In this document: positions 11,229-20,556 of the stretch, one piece after another | Layout of the letters: every line of letters begins with the position of its first letter | Numbering within the stretch: the stretch's first letter is position 1 | Source: Deinococcus koreensis | GTDB taxonomy: Bacteria > Deinococcota > Deinococci > Deinococcales > Deinococcaceae | Direction of reading: 5' to 3' | Length of the DNA stretch: 64,000 nt | NCBI RefSeq assembly: GCF_002901445.1 | Contig: NZ_PPPD01000001.1 | Location: 1,668,501 to 1,732,500 of the forward strand | Notes under the pieces: generated by a model | Databases searched by the model: none | What the model was told of the DNA's origin: nothing | The model's input: only the letters and a program-made list of their open reading frames with translations | Translations under genes and position numbers: made by a program

Positions 11229-12482
11229 ATGTCTGCACGTTTTCCACGGCCCACCCTGCTCACCCCGCTGCTGAGCCTGCTGATCGCCTGCGGCGGCACG
11301 TCCCCGTCTGGCCCGCCAGCGCCCACGACGCCACCCGGCCCCGGGACGCCGCCCGGCCCCGGTGTTCCGCCGGGTACGCCGCCCGATACCGGCAAGTGCG
11401 CGGTCGAGTTCAGCGGGGTGGAGGACATCACCGTCGCCACGCGCATGGTGAATTCGCCGGCCGCCTGCGATTACCTGATCGATGGGGTGATCGACGTGAC
11501 CTCGGTGCTGACCATCGATCCGGGCACGGTCATCAAGTTCGGGCAGGACAGCTCGGTGTATATCAGCTCGGGCGGCGTGCTGAACGCCGTGGGCACTCCG
11601 AGCCAGCGCATCAAGATGATCGGGCTGAACAAGACCAAGGGCTACTGGAACGGCATCTCGTTCAACGGCGCCCGCCCCAGCCGCATCGAGTACACCGACA
11701 TCGAGAGCGCCGGTCAGACCGGGTACACCAAGAATTACGCGGCCATCAGCGGTGTGGACGGCACATTGACCTTCAAGAACAACACGGTGTCGGGCAGCTA
11801 TGCCACGGGCATGAGTATCAGCGACCTGAACCGGCTGTACATCAAGGAGTTCGCCAACAACGTGTTTTTCGACAACGTGGGCTACGGACTGCGCGTCAGC
11901 ACCCAGCAGGCGAGCGTGCTGGACGCGGCCAGCGACTACACCGGGGCGAGCAGGGGACTGCCCAACGGCGCTCCGTACGTCAAGCTCGACTGGGACGACA
12001 CCGCCAACAGCACCACCCTGCACAGGCTGAACGCGCCGTACTACGTGAGCATCGCGGTGTACTACGTGGGCGGGCTGCTGACCATCGAACCCGGCGTGAA
12101 GATCGTGATGGACAGTGGCGCCGCCTTCAACCTGCATGGAGGCGCGATCCGCGCGGTCGGCACGGCCAAAGACCCGATCATCTTCACTGGCGAAAAGCCT
12201 GAACGGGGGTACTGGGACGGTCTGGACTTCTTCTATTCCGGGTCGGCGAACAACCGCCTGGAACACGTGCAGGTGCTGTATGGCGGCGGAAAGGGAGCCA
12301 ACGTCTACGTCGGCCACGGCTCATACCTGAACATCCTGAACAGCCGCGTGGCCCACAGCAGCGGCTATGGCATCTGCCTCAACAGCCTCGATTTCGGCGA
12401 CGCGAACGCCGATATCGACATCGGCACCGGCATGACGTACGAGGACAACCCGGACGGCAACGTGAATCTGGACTGCAGCTGA
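11229..12482 (+). CDS. Lipoprotein with right-handed beta-helix repeats
   Basis: A 417-aa exported protein. The N terminus has a short basic stretch, a hydrophobic core and a lipobox LLIAC with the acylated Cys at 21, followed by a Pro/Gly/Thr-rich linker (SPSGPPAPTTPPGPGTPPGP). The rest shows repeating strand-turn units typical of parallel beta-helices, such as LTIDPGTVIKFG and its echo LTIEPGVKIVMD. The start has a good TGGAGGA ribosome site. The next gene encodes another lipoprotein, a subtilase, so both probably act at the cell envelope. The ligand or substrate is not predictable. Confidence 0.75.
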   Translation: MSARFPRPTLLTPLLSLLIACGGTSPSGPPAPTTPPGPGTPPGPGVPPGTPPDTGKCAVEFSGVEDITVATRMVNSPAACDYLIDGVIDVTSVLTIDPGTVIKFGQDSSVYISSGGVLNAVGTPSQRIKMIGLNKTKGYWNGISFNGARPSRIEYTDIESAGQTGYTKNYAAISGVDGTLTFKNNTVSGSYATGMSISDLNRLYIKEFANNVFFDNVGYGLRVSTQQASVLDAASDYTGASRGLPNGAPYVKLDWDDTANSTTLHRLNAPYYVSIAVYYVGGLLTIEPGVKIVMDSGAAFNLHGGAIRAVGTAKDPIIFTGEKPERGYWDGLDFFYSGSANNRLEHVQVLYGGGKGANVYVGHGSYLNILNSRVAHSSGYGICLNSLDFGDANADIDIGTGMTYEDNPDGNVNLDCS

Positions 12483-12510
12483 GGACTCGCGGCTGTTCCG
12501 GGCCCGCCCC

Positions 12511-12585
12511 GGCCGGGGGGACATGGTGAAATGGGACGGGTGAAATGGGACTCGGGCTGACCGTGACAGGTCTGTCCCCCCGGCC
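12511..12585. repeat. 12-bp perfect inverted repeat enclosing a tandem repeat
   Basis: GGCCGGGGGGAC (12511-12522) is perfectly complementary to GTCCCCCCGGCC (12574-12585). The 51-nt loop contains GTGAAATGGGAC twice, 15 nt apart. It lies between the two lipoprotein genes and could terminate the first transcript, though no U-run follows. Confidence 0.55.
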
Positions 12586-12660
12586 ACCGCCCGAATGAGT
12601 TCCCGCCGGCTCCCCATCCCTGACCCACTGCCTATCCTCTGGCCCCCTCAGGAGATCCTT

Positions 12661-14592
12661 ATGCCCCAGCTCCGCCACGCCCTGATCGGTCTTTCGCTGC
12701 TGCTCGCCGCCTGTGGGGGCTCGACCGGTCCGTCTCCGCAACCCCAACCCCAGCCACAGCCCCAACCTCAGCCGCCCGCCCTCAGCTCTATCGGTGGGGT
12801 CGTGGAGTCGCCGGGCGGCCGGGCGGGCACGTCCGCTCCGGTGGAAGCTGGGCAGATCATCTCCAGACCGTCGTGGTGGACTCAGCGCTCGGAGGTCGGG
12901 CGGCGGCAGGCGGCGGCAGGTGCGACCACCCGGGGCATCATCCCCGGTCAGTTCATCGTGAAGCTGCGGCCCGGCCTCAGCGCCCAGGCCGCAGAGCCGG
13001 CGACGCTCTTGGGCCGCCTGAGCGTGAACGGCGCCGCCCTGGAGCTGGTGCGCCCGCTGGGGCCGGCCGGGTTGGGGCTCTACCGTGCCCAGCCGGGCCT
13101 GTCGGTGGCCGGCAGCGCCGCGCTGCTCTCCAGTCTGGCAGCCCGCCCAGACGTGCTCTACGCCGAGCCCGACCGCTGGATGCACGCCATGAAGACACCC
13201 AACGACACCTTCTACCCGGTGCAGTGGGGCGCCCAGGCCATGAACCTGCCCGCCGCCTGGGACATTACGACCGGCAGCGCGGTCACCGTGGCCGTGGTGG
13301 ACTCGGGCATCGTGGCGCACCCGGATCTGGCCGGTCGCCTGCTGCCCGGCTTCGACTTCGTGCAGGACGCGGCCAACGCCGGAGACGGCAACGGTGCCGA
13401 CGCCGACCCGACCGACGAGGGCGGGGACAGCGGGTACCACGGCGCCCACGTGGCCGGGATCGTCGCGGCGGCGAGCAACAACGGCCGTGGCATCGCGGGG
13501 GTCAGCTGGGGCGCCCGGATCGTGCCGGTGCGTGTGCTGGGCAAAAGCGGCGGGGGCCCGATGAGCGACATCCTGCTGGGCATCTACTGGGCGGCCGGCG
13601 GCGAGCTCAAGGGCGTGCCCGTCAATCCCAACCCGGCCCGCGTGATCAACCTCAGTCTGGGCGGGGCGGGCGAGTGCTCAGCTGCCGAGCAGGAACTCTT
13701 CGATGCCCTGGCCGAAGCCGGGATCGTCACGGTGGTGGCGGCGGGCAACGAGAACAGCGACACCAGTACCAGCAGCCCCGCCAACTGCCGGAACGTGATC
13801 GCGGTGGGCGCGCTGGGGCCGGACGGCAAACGCGCCTACTACTCCAATCACGGCGCCCGCATCGATCTCATGGCGCCGGGAGGCAACACCGACCTGCTGC
13901 TCAAGATCGGCAGCGAGCAGTTTCCGGCGGGCATCCTGAGCACGGTCAAGGACGACCAGAGTGGCGAGTTCGTGTACGCCTTCTACCAGGGCACCTCGCA
14001 GGCCACGCCGCAGGTGGCCGGGCTGGCCGCGCTGCTGCTGGGCAAAGAGCCGGGCCTCAGCCCCGCGCAGGTGCTCGCGCGCATGAAGGCGGCGGCCCGG
14101 CCGGTCAGCGACGCGAGCTGCGGGGTGAAGTCGGGCTGCGGCGCCGGCCTGATCGACGCGGCCGCGACCCTGAAGGGCTCGGCGACCCCCACACCGACCC
14201 CGGCTCCGGTGCCTGCCCCGGTGGCGCAGATCAAGACCCTGGTGGCCGCGTTCTACGTGCTGCAGCAGGGCTTCGATCTGGCGCGCAGCCCGGCCACCCT
14301 GCTGGAGCCCAGGACGCTGAGGAATCCCTATCAGCTCAAGAACGCCCAGCCCGGCAAATATCTGGTGGGCGCGTGGCAGGACATCAATTCGAACGGCGAG
14401 GTCGATGAAGGCGAGCCGCTGGGCGCCTACCCGGACTTCGTGACGGTGGATTCGGTCGCGCGCACCATCATCGGCATCGACATCACCCTGGAGCCCTACC
14501 GGGCGAGCGCCACAGCGACGCGGGCGGCCACGGCCCAGACGCCGCTGCAGTCGCTGGCCCAGGCCATTCAGGAGCGGGCACCGACCCGGTAG
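12661..14592 (+). CDS. Subtilisin-like (S8) serine protease, lipoprotein
   Basis: A 643-aa secreted protease starting at ATG 12661, where CAGGAG provides a ribosome site; an upstream ATG at 12595 would bury the signal peptide. The lipobox LAAC (Cys 18) is followed by a PQPQPQPQPQPQP spacer, a propeptide (about 90-175), and the catalytic domain. The triad is visible as Asp214 (VAVVDSG), His260 (YHGAHVAG) and Ser446 (GTSQATP), with oxyanion Asn363 (AAGNEN). The usual GTSMATP Met is Gln here. After a TPTPTPAPVPAP linker, a C-terminal domain contains DINSNGEVDEGEPLG, a calcium-loop-like sequence. It is likely to be surface-anchored. Confidence 0.9.
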   Translation: MPQLRHALIGLSLLLAACGGSTGPSPQPQPQPQPQPQPPALSSIGGVVESPGGRAGTSAPVEAGQIISRPSWWTQRSEVGRRQAAAGATTRGIIPGQFIVKLRPGLSAQAAEPATLLGRLSVNGAALELVRPLGPAGLGLYRAQPGLSVAGSAALLSSLAARPDVLYAEPDRWMHAMKTPNDTFYPVQWGAQAMNLPAAWDITTGSAVTVAVVDSGIVAHPDLAGRLLPGFDFVQDAANAGDGNGADADPTDEGGDSGYHGAHVAGIVAAASNNGRGIAGVSWGARIVPVRVLGKSGGGPMSDILLGIYWAAGGELKGVPVNPNPARVINLSLGGAGECSAAEQELFDALAEAGIVTVVAAGNENSDTSTSSPANCRNVIAVGALGPDGKRAYYSNHGARIDLMAPGGNTDLLLKIGSEQFPAGILSTVKDDQSGEFVYAFYQGTSQATPQVAGLAALLLGKEPGLSPAQVLARMKAAARPVSDASCGVKSGCGAGLIDAAATLKGSATPTPTPAPVPAPVAQIKTLVAAFYVLQQGFDLARSPATLLEPRTLRNPYQLKNAQPGKYLVGAWQDINSNGEVDEGEPLGAYPDFVTVDSVARTIIGIDITLEPYRASATATRAATAQTPLQSLAQAIQERAPTR

Positions 14593-14625
14593 CGCAGCCC
14601 TGCCGAGACCTCCGACACATCAAAA

Positions 14626-14658
14626 ACGTCTCCCGGAGTCAGGTGCTCCGGGAGACGT
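14626..14658 (-). terminator. intrinsic terminator of ddrC
   Basis: ACGTCTCCCGGAG (14626-14638) pairs perfectly with CTCCGGGAGACGT (14646-14658) around a 7-nt loop. On the minus strand the stem is followed directly by TTTTTG, so it terminates the minus-strand gene ending at 14673. It can also stop the converging protease transcript. Confidence 0.85.
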
Positions 14659-14672
14659 CCTGTCCTTCCTGC

Positions 14673-15368
14673 TTACCCCGCCTGGTTGGGCAGCGGCGTT
14701 TCCCAGCCCAGGCGTTCTCGGCGGGCCACGAACTGGTGCAGCCTCAGGATGGCGTCGTTGCCCTGGGCGCCGCGTTCCTGGATGGCGCGGGCGGTGGCGG
14801 TGTCCAGGTAGGCCAGCCGCAGCAGTTCGGTGGGGTTCAGGCCGTCGCGGGTGGACTTGACCCCCCGTTCGCGGCGGATGGTGGCCGAGTCGGTGCCCAG
14901 CACCGAGCGGTTGGAGATCGAGCCGAGCTGGCCGTAGACCGTACCGTCGCCGCCGTGGCGGGCCACGGTGCTCATCAGCTCGCGGCGGGCGTGGGTGCTC
15001 TCCAGGCGGGCGGTCAGCCAGCGGCGCGCCTCGGGGTCGGGGTTGCGCTCGGCAATCTGGGCCGAGAGCCGCACGTCGCCCTGCATGGCGCGCACCAGCA
15101 GTTCCTGCGCGCGCTTTCGCCAGCGCCTGGCCTGAGGCGTGCCCAGCGTGAACGCCAGCCGGGCGAAGTCGGGCACGCTCAGCGTGGCCTCGGGGCCGGC
15201 GCCGAAGTCGCGCGTGGGGCTGTCCAGTTCGTGCTCGGCGGCCAGGGCCGACCAGGCGCTGTCGCTCAGGCCGAGCTGGGTCAGGGCGGTGGGGGCGTGC
15301 AGCAGTCCGTCGGCGCTGACGGGCAGCCGCACGGTGCCGAATTCAAGGGTCAACGGAGCGTTCTTCAT
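14673..15368 (-). CDS. ddrC: DNA damage response protein DdrC
   Basis: A 231-aa protein with the length and N-terminal sequence (MKNAPLTLEFGTVRLPVSAD) that I associate with DdrC, a protein restricted to Deinococcus. DdrC binds DNA non-specifically as a dimer, can bridge and compact DNA, and is strongly induced after irradiation or desiccation. Known structures show an N-terminal winged-helix part and a C-terminal helical bundle; the C-terminal half here is clearly helical and Arg-rich (RRWRKRAQELLVRAMQGD, LHQFVARRERLGW). An RDRM-like operator overlaps its promoter, consistent with control by the DdrO repressor and IrrE protease. Identification is from memory of the family, not a search. Confidence 0.87.
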   Translation of the reverse strand: MKNAPLTLEFGTVRLPVSADGLLHAPTALTQLGLSDSAWSALAAEHELDSPTRDFGAGPEATLSVPDFARLAFTLGTPQARRWRKRAQELLVRAMQGDVRLSAQIAERNPDPEARRWLTARLESTHARRELMSTVARHGGDGTVYGQLGSISNRSVLGTDSATIRRERGVKSTRDGLNPTELLRLAYLDTATARAIQERGAQGNDAILRLHQFVARRERLGWETPLPNQAG

Positions 15369-15374
15369 ACGAAG

Positions 15375-15404
15375 ATTGTATCATAAATTCTGTACAGAGC
15401 ATAA
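15375..15404 (-). promoter_or_regulatory. ddrC promoter with RDRM-like (DdrO) operator
   Basis: On the minus strand TACAAT (15375-15380) lies 6 nt before the ddrC ATG, a leaderless start. Immediately upstream, TTATGCTCTGTACAGAA (15388-15404) matches 11 of 17 positions of the radiation/desiccation response motif TTATGTCATTGACATAA as I recall it, including the outer TTATG and AA. It covers the -10/-35 spacer, where DdrO would block transcription. Confidence 0.7.
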
Positions 15405-15607
15405 TTGTGGGCTGATCCCGTCTTCATCTTCGGCGAGAGAAAACGGACGTCTGGAACGGCGTTTTAGGAATCGGCATGAGGATGAATTCTATCCTCCGCG
15501 CCCAACTGACCGATCCTCCGGCTCCCTCTCCGGCGACCTCCATCCAGGGGCCCTGAGCGGTGGGAGCAGCCCGGAACACAGGCACCGGCCGGGCACCGTT
15601 CCCGCCT

Positions 15608-15613
15608 TACACT
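15608..15613 (+). promoter_or_regulatory. candidate -10 of acs
   Basis: TACACT within the small palindrome GCCT-TACACTG-AGGC, about 55 nt upstream of the acs start. This would leave a leader of about 48 nt carrying a GGAGG ribosome site. Confidence 0.4.
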
Positions 15614-15667
15614 GAGGCGCACGCACAATCCGCTCCTGCCGACGTCACCCCGCCCCCGGAGGCTTCC

Positions 15668-17572
15668 ATGACCGATCCACAGGCCAGCTCCACCCAGGCC
15701 ACCGCGCCCGGACGTGTCCCCACCCCCCTCAGCGTGAGCGGGCGCCTGCATTCCGACCCGCAGGCCGATATCGAGCACGCGGAGCGCGACCCGGAGGGCT
15801 TCTGGCTGGCCCAGGCGCAGGGCTACGAGTGGACGAGGGCCCCCACCACGGCCCTGATCTGGGAGCGGCCGCACATGCAGTGGTTCGCGGACGGCGAGAC
15901 GAACATCACGCTGAACGCGCTCGACCGCCACGCCCGCGGCGAGACCCGCACGAAAGCCGCCTTCATCTGGCTGCCCGAACAGGGCGAGGCCCAGGTGCTC
16001 ACCTACGGGATGCTGCACGAGCGGGTGGAGCGCGCCGCCGCCGGACTGCGGGCGCTGGGCGTGGGGCTGGGCGACCGGGTGGTGATCTACATGCCCCTGA
16101 CCCCGGAGGGCTGTATCGCTATGCTGGCCTGTGCGCGCATCGGGGCCGTGCACTCCGTGGTCTACGCCGGCCTGGGCGTGAGCGCGCTGCGGGGCCGCAT
16201 CCAGGACGCGGGCGCGCGGGTGGTGGTCACGGCCGACGTGGGCCACCGACGCGGCAAGCTGGTCGACCTGTACGCCATCGCCGCCGAGGCCATCGCGGAT
16301 CTGCCGGAGGTCGAGCATCTGGTGCTGTGGGAGCGCATCACGACCTACTCGCGCGAACACGACGCCCGCACGGTCGCCTGGGAGAGCCTGTTCACCCACG
16401 GCCGCGCCCCGGCCGTGCCCGTGAACGCCGAGCACCCGCTGTTCATCCTGTACACCTCCGGCTCCACCGGCCGGCCCAAGGGCGTGCTGCACAGCCACGC
16501 GGGCTACATGATCGGCACGGCGTACCACCTCCGGAGCCTCTTCGACGTGCAGCCGGGCGACGTCTTTTTCTGCACCTCCGACATCGGCTGGGTCGTGGGG
16601 CACTCCTACATCGTGTACGGGCCGCTGGTGGCGGGCGCGACCGTATTGTTCCGCGAGGGGGCGCCCGACTTCCCCGATCCCGGCGTGCTGTGGCGCGCCG
16701 TCGAGCGGTACGGCGTGAACGTGCTGTTCACCGCGCCCACCGCGCTGAGATTGTTCATGAAACTGGGGGCCGAGGTCGCTGCGCCCTACGACCTGGGTTC
16801 CCTGCGCGTGATCGCCTGCGCGGGCGAGGCGCTGAACCCGGAAGCGTGGCGCTGGGCGCAGCAGCACCTGGGCGGCGGGCTGGGCGAGGGCGCGCACGCG
16901 GTCGTGATCGACAACTGGTGGCAGACCGAACTGGGCGCCCCCACCCTGGGCACCCACCCGCGCTGGCCCGCCCGCCCCGGCTTCGTGGGCCGCCCGCTGG
17001 CCGGTGTGGACGCCGACGTGGTGGACGAGCATGGCCAGCGCGTGCCAGACGGGCAGCAGGGCTTCCTGGTGATCCGCCGGCCCTTCCCGTCCATGATGCG
17101 CGGCATCCACGGCAACCCGCAGAAGTACGCGGAGATCTGGAACGAGAATCCCGCCGGCTACCTCTCGGGCGATCTGGCGATGCGCGACGAGCACGGCTAC
17201 ATCTCCATCCTGGGCCGCGCGGACGACGTGCTCAGCGTGGCCGGGCACCGCATCGGCAGCGCGGACGTCGAGGACGCGCTGGTCTCGCACCCCGCCGTGG
17301 CCGAGGCCGCCGTGATCGGCCTTCCCGACGAGCTGAAGGGACAGAGCATCGTCGCCCACGTGATCCTGCGCGCCACGCACAGTGACAGCCCTGGCCTGCG
17401 CGCCAGCATCAGCGAACATGTGCGCCGTGAACTGGGGCCGATCGCCACCCCCGGCGAGGTGCATGTGGTCGCCGCGCTGCCCAAGACCAGAAGCGGCAAG
17501 ATCATGCGGCGGCTCCTGCGGGCGCAGGCGCTGGGCGAAGATCCGGGCGACCTGACCACGCTGGAGGGGTAG
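15668..17572 (+). CDS. acs: Acetyl-CoA synthetase (AMP-forming)
   Basis: Activates acetate to acetyl-CoA through an acetyl-adenylate. The start at ATG 15668 follows CCGGAGG; an ATG at 15560 would add 36 unrelated residues. The 634-aa ANL-superfamily protein shows the AMP-binding P-loop YTSGSTGRPKG, the acetate-type motif DNWWQTELGAP, YLSGDLAMRDEHGY, GRADDVLSVAGHRIG and the C-terminal KTRSGKIMRR with the acetylatable catalytic lysine. It scavenges low acetate, complementing the reversible ackA-pta route at the start of the window. Propionate or a related acid as substrate is possible, but the WWQTE motif favours acetate. Confidence 0.93.
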   Translation: MTDPQASSTQATAPGRVPTPLSVSGRLHSDPQADIEHAERDPEGFWLAQAQGYEWTRAPTTALIWERPHMQWFADGETNITLNALDRHARGETRTKAAFIWLPEQGEAQVLTYGMLHERVERAAAGLRALGVGLGDRVVIYMPLTPEGCIAMLACARIGAVHSVVYAGLGVSALRGRIQDAGARVVVTADVGHRRGKLVDLYAIAAEAIADLPEVEHLVLWERITTYSREHDARTVAWESLFTHGRAPAVPVNAEHPLFILYTSGSTGRPKGVLHSHAGYMIGTAYHLRSLFDVQPGDVFFCTSDIGWVVGHSYIVYGPLVAGATVLFREGAPDFPDPGVLWRAVERYGVNVLFTAPTALRLFMKLGAEVAAPYDLGSLRVIACAGEALNPEAWRWAQQHLGGGLGEGAHAVVIDNWWQTELGAPTLGTHPRWPARPGFVGRPLAGVDADVVDEHGQRVPDGQQGFLVIRRPFPSMMRGIHGNPQKYAEIWNENPAGYLSGDLAMRDEHGYISILGRADDVLSVAGHRIGSADVEDALVSHPAVAEAAVIGLPDELKGQSIVAHVILRATHSDSPGLRASISEHVRRELGPIATPGEVHVVAALPKTRSGKIMRRLLRAQALGEDPGDLTTLEG

Positions 17573-17615
17573 AAACACCCAACGTGGCCCTCACCGCCGC
17601 CCACACCGGCCCCCC

Positions 17616-17621
17616 TACACT
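17616..17621 (+). promoter_or_regulatory. candidate -10 of the zinc-ribbon gene
   Basis: TACACT lies 6 nt before ATG 17628, the leaderless spacing. Confidence 0.55.
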
Positions 17622-17627
17622 TCCGCC

Positions 17628-17834
17628 ATGCCCGCCGAAGCCCACCGCCAGCGCGAGAAACCCTGTGCCCGCTGCGGCCAGCCCTCTCCGGTCATGTACC
17701 GGATCGTCCGCCGCGAGGCCGAGGGCTGGGTCTTCCTGTGCCCACCCTGCCGCCGCGTGGAAGCCGAGGACAACCCCGAGTACCGCTACGGCGGCACCTG
17801 GAAGGCGGCCAAGGGACGTGGCGGCTCGGCGTAG
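17628..17834 (+). CDS. Small zinc-ribbon-like protein
   Basis: A 68-aa protein with two CxxC knuckles, Cys13/Cys16 (CARC) and Cys38/Cys41 (CPPC), separated by a beta-rich stretch (VMYRIVRREAEGWVFL); together they fit one structural zinc site. The rest is charged and ends in a basic tail (KAAKGRGG). Its own leaderless-type promoter supports expression. No family function is recognised; nucleic-acid or protein binding is a guess from the fold only. Confidence 0.65.
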   Translation: MPAEAHRQREKPCARCGQPSPVMYRIVRREAEGWVFLCPPCRRVEAEDNPEYRYGGTWKAAKGRGGSA

Positions 17835-17854
17835 CGGGTGAAGAAGTGAGGGTG

Positions 17855-17925
17855 AAAACAAAAAACCCGCCCTTTCGCGGACGGTGATAGGAAGACTATA
17901 GCGTGGTATGCACGGGAGGTCAAGG
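17855..17925. repeat. hairpin repeat, copy A
   Basis: An A-rich start (AACAAAAAACCCGCC), a GC hairpin around TTTCG, GGTGATAGGAAGACTATAGCG and TATGC, sharing order and spacing with copies at 18013, 54290 and 54490. It lies 20 nt after the zinc-ribbon gene. The hairpin is the most diverged of the four, with an extra GA in the right arm. Confidence 0.75.
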
Positions 17926-18012
17926 ACACCGCACTGGATCAGAAAAATCGCCTCTGGGACAGCCTCCGCAGATCGGACACGCGCGAGCAGGTGCATAGGG
18001 CTCAAGCTGACC

Positions 18013-18090
18013 AAAATAAAAAACCCGCCTCTTCGGCGGTGATAAGGAAAAGATAGCGCGGTATGCAGCGGGCGTCAAGCGCATCCCCTG
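18013..18090. repeat. hairpin repeat, copy B
   Basis: Contains CCGCCTCTTCGGCGG (stem CCGCC/GGCGG around CTCTTC-type loop) followed by TGATAAGGAAAAGATAGCG and TATGC. Read on the minus strand the stem is followed by GGGTTTTTTATTTTG, so it can act as an intrinsic terminator for the membrane-protein gene ending at 18169. Beyond the core, CCCTGAGG and TGGGAC are shared with copy C. Confidence 0.8.
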
Positions 18091-18168
18091 AGGCCCGATT
18101 CTGACGTGTGGGACAGGGCTTTCTCTCATATTCGCCGCCGACCCGATGTATAGCAGGGAGCGCCTTGT

Positions 18169-18510
18169 TCAGCGGGGCGGCCGGCTGGCACCGCGGATGA
18201 CCTCCATCCAGTTCACGGCGATGTACAGGGGGAGGAAAGCCAGCAGGGTCGAAACGGTCGTGAGCGCCGCCGATCCCAGGAACAGGGCGAGCCCACCCCC
18301 CCCAGGCACGAGGAACCTGGAGATGAGGGTATTGAAGAACAGCAGGGGCAGGAACGACGTCACGATCACCGATCCCAGCACACCCCAGGCCGCCCGCATC
18401 CCCAGGTCGCCGCGCCCGACCCAGACCCCGTAGGCGAGGATCAGCCCCGCCGCCAGAAGGCCGAAATCGGAGCCCAGATTCCCCAGGTTGAAATTCGTGT
18501 TCGTGTTCAT
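18169..18510 (-). CDS. Small integral membrane protein, unknown function
   Basis: A 113-aa protein beginning MNTNTNFNLGNLGSDFG, with three strongly hydrophobic segments: about residues 17-32, 40-62 and 74-99. The C terminus is short and basic (RGASRPPR), which would place it in the cytoplasm under the positive-inside rule. Copy B of the hairpin repeat lies just downstream as a likely terminator. No family is recognised and no operon partner is evident. Confidence 0.6.
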   Translation of the reverse strand: MNTNTNFNLGNLGSDFGLLAAGLILAYGVWVGRGDLGMRAAWGVLGSVIVTSFLPLLFFNTLISRFLVPGGGGLALFLGSAALTTVSTLLAFLPLYIAVNWMEVIRGASRPPR

Positions 18511-18595
18511 GCCTGACGGTACCGGAAAGACGCGGCTTTCCCGAGCAGAAGTGAGGCGGCGTCATCCAGACCGCCGCCCCTCTCCCCTCCCCTGC

Positions 18596-19984
<1,389 letters not shown>

Positions 19985-19991
19985 GGGCCTG

Positions 19992-19997
19992 ATTTTA
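19992..19997 (-). promoter_or_regulatory. candidate -10 of fumC
   Basis: On the minus strand TAAAAT lies 7 nt before the fumC ATG; leaderless arrangement. Confidence 0.55.
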
Positions 19998-20556
19998 GGG
20001 GGCGAGGGCGGTCACGGCGCAGGGAACATGGCGCAGGCCCCTGCAAACCCCAGGCACCGGGTGCTCACCAGCCTGGCCTGAGAATTTTCTGAGCCGCAGG
20101 CGGCTATGAGAGGAGCGTGGGAAGCCTGAGGATCGACGGAGAGGGCGGCCCAGCAGGCGGGCAGAGGCTGCCAGGGAAGTCACTTCGGGCAGGTGCCCCT
20201 CTCATCTCCAGCGCGCACCGACGACCATCTACGTGTCACATTCATGTGTCAGATGAGGACAGGCGGGTGCGGGCAGCTCTCTGGTGGTCAGGCTCCGGCG
20301 TCCTGGGTCATCTGGGATGAGTTTTCCATGAGTTTTTTGCCGTCACCCTGTCAGGGCTGAGTCATGCTTCATCCGGAGAACGCTGTGGCGAAGCTCAAAA
20401 GAGTCGAATTTGGTGCACAATACTCATTTGAACTGTCTCAATCTCCCCTTCATCTTCGATTGGAGCCAGCCCCGCAATTGCCAGATTGAACATCCGGTTA
20501 CGTTGAGGCGCCTCGTCCCGAAGCTCCCCCCCCACGGTGTCGCGGCAGGAGACGTC
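19998..20556. other. gene-free stretch between fumC and the DUF4397 lipoprotein
   Basis: About 560 bp with no supported gene. It has two direct GTGTCA repeats 13 bp apart (20233-20238 and 20246-20251), a possible operator, and less GC-rich sequence towards 20400-20470 that probably carries the promoter of the downstream gene. The GTG-initiated extension open from 20410 has no signal-peptide logic and is not used. Confidence 0.4.

Noticed and set aside
20233..20251. CRP-like site in the fumC-DUF4397 gap
   Set aside because: The two GTGTCA elements are direct, not inverted, repeats and do not form the TGTGA-N6-TCACA palindrome.
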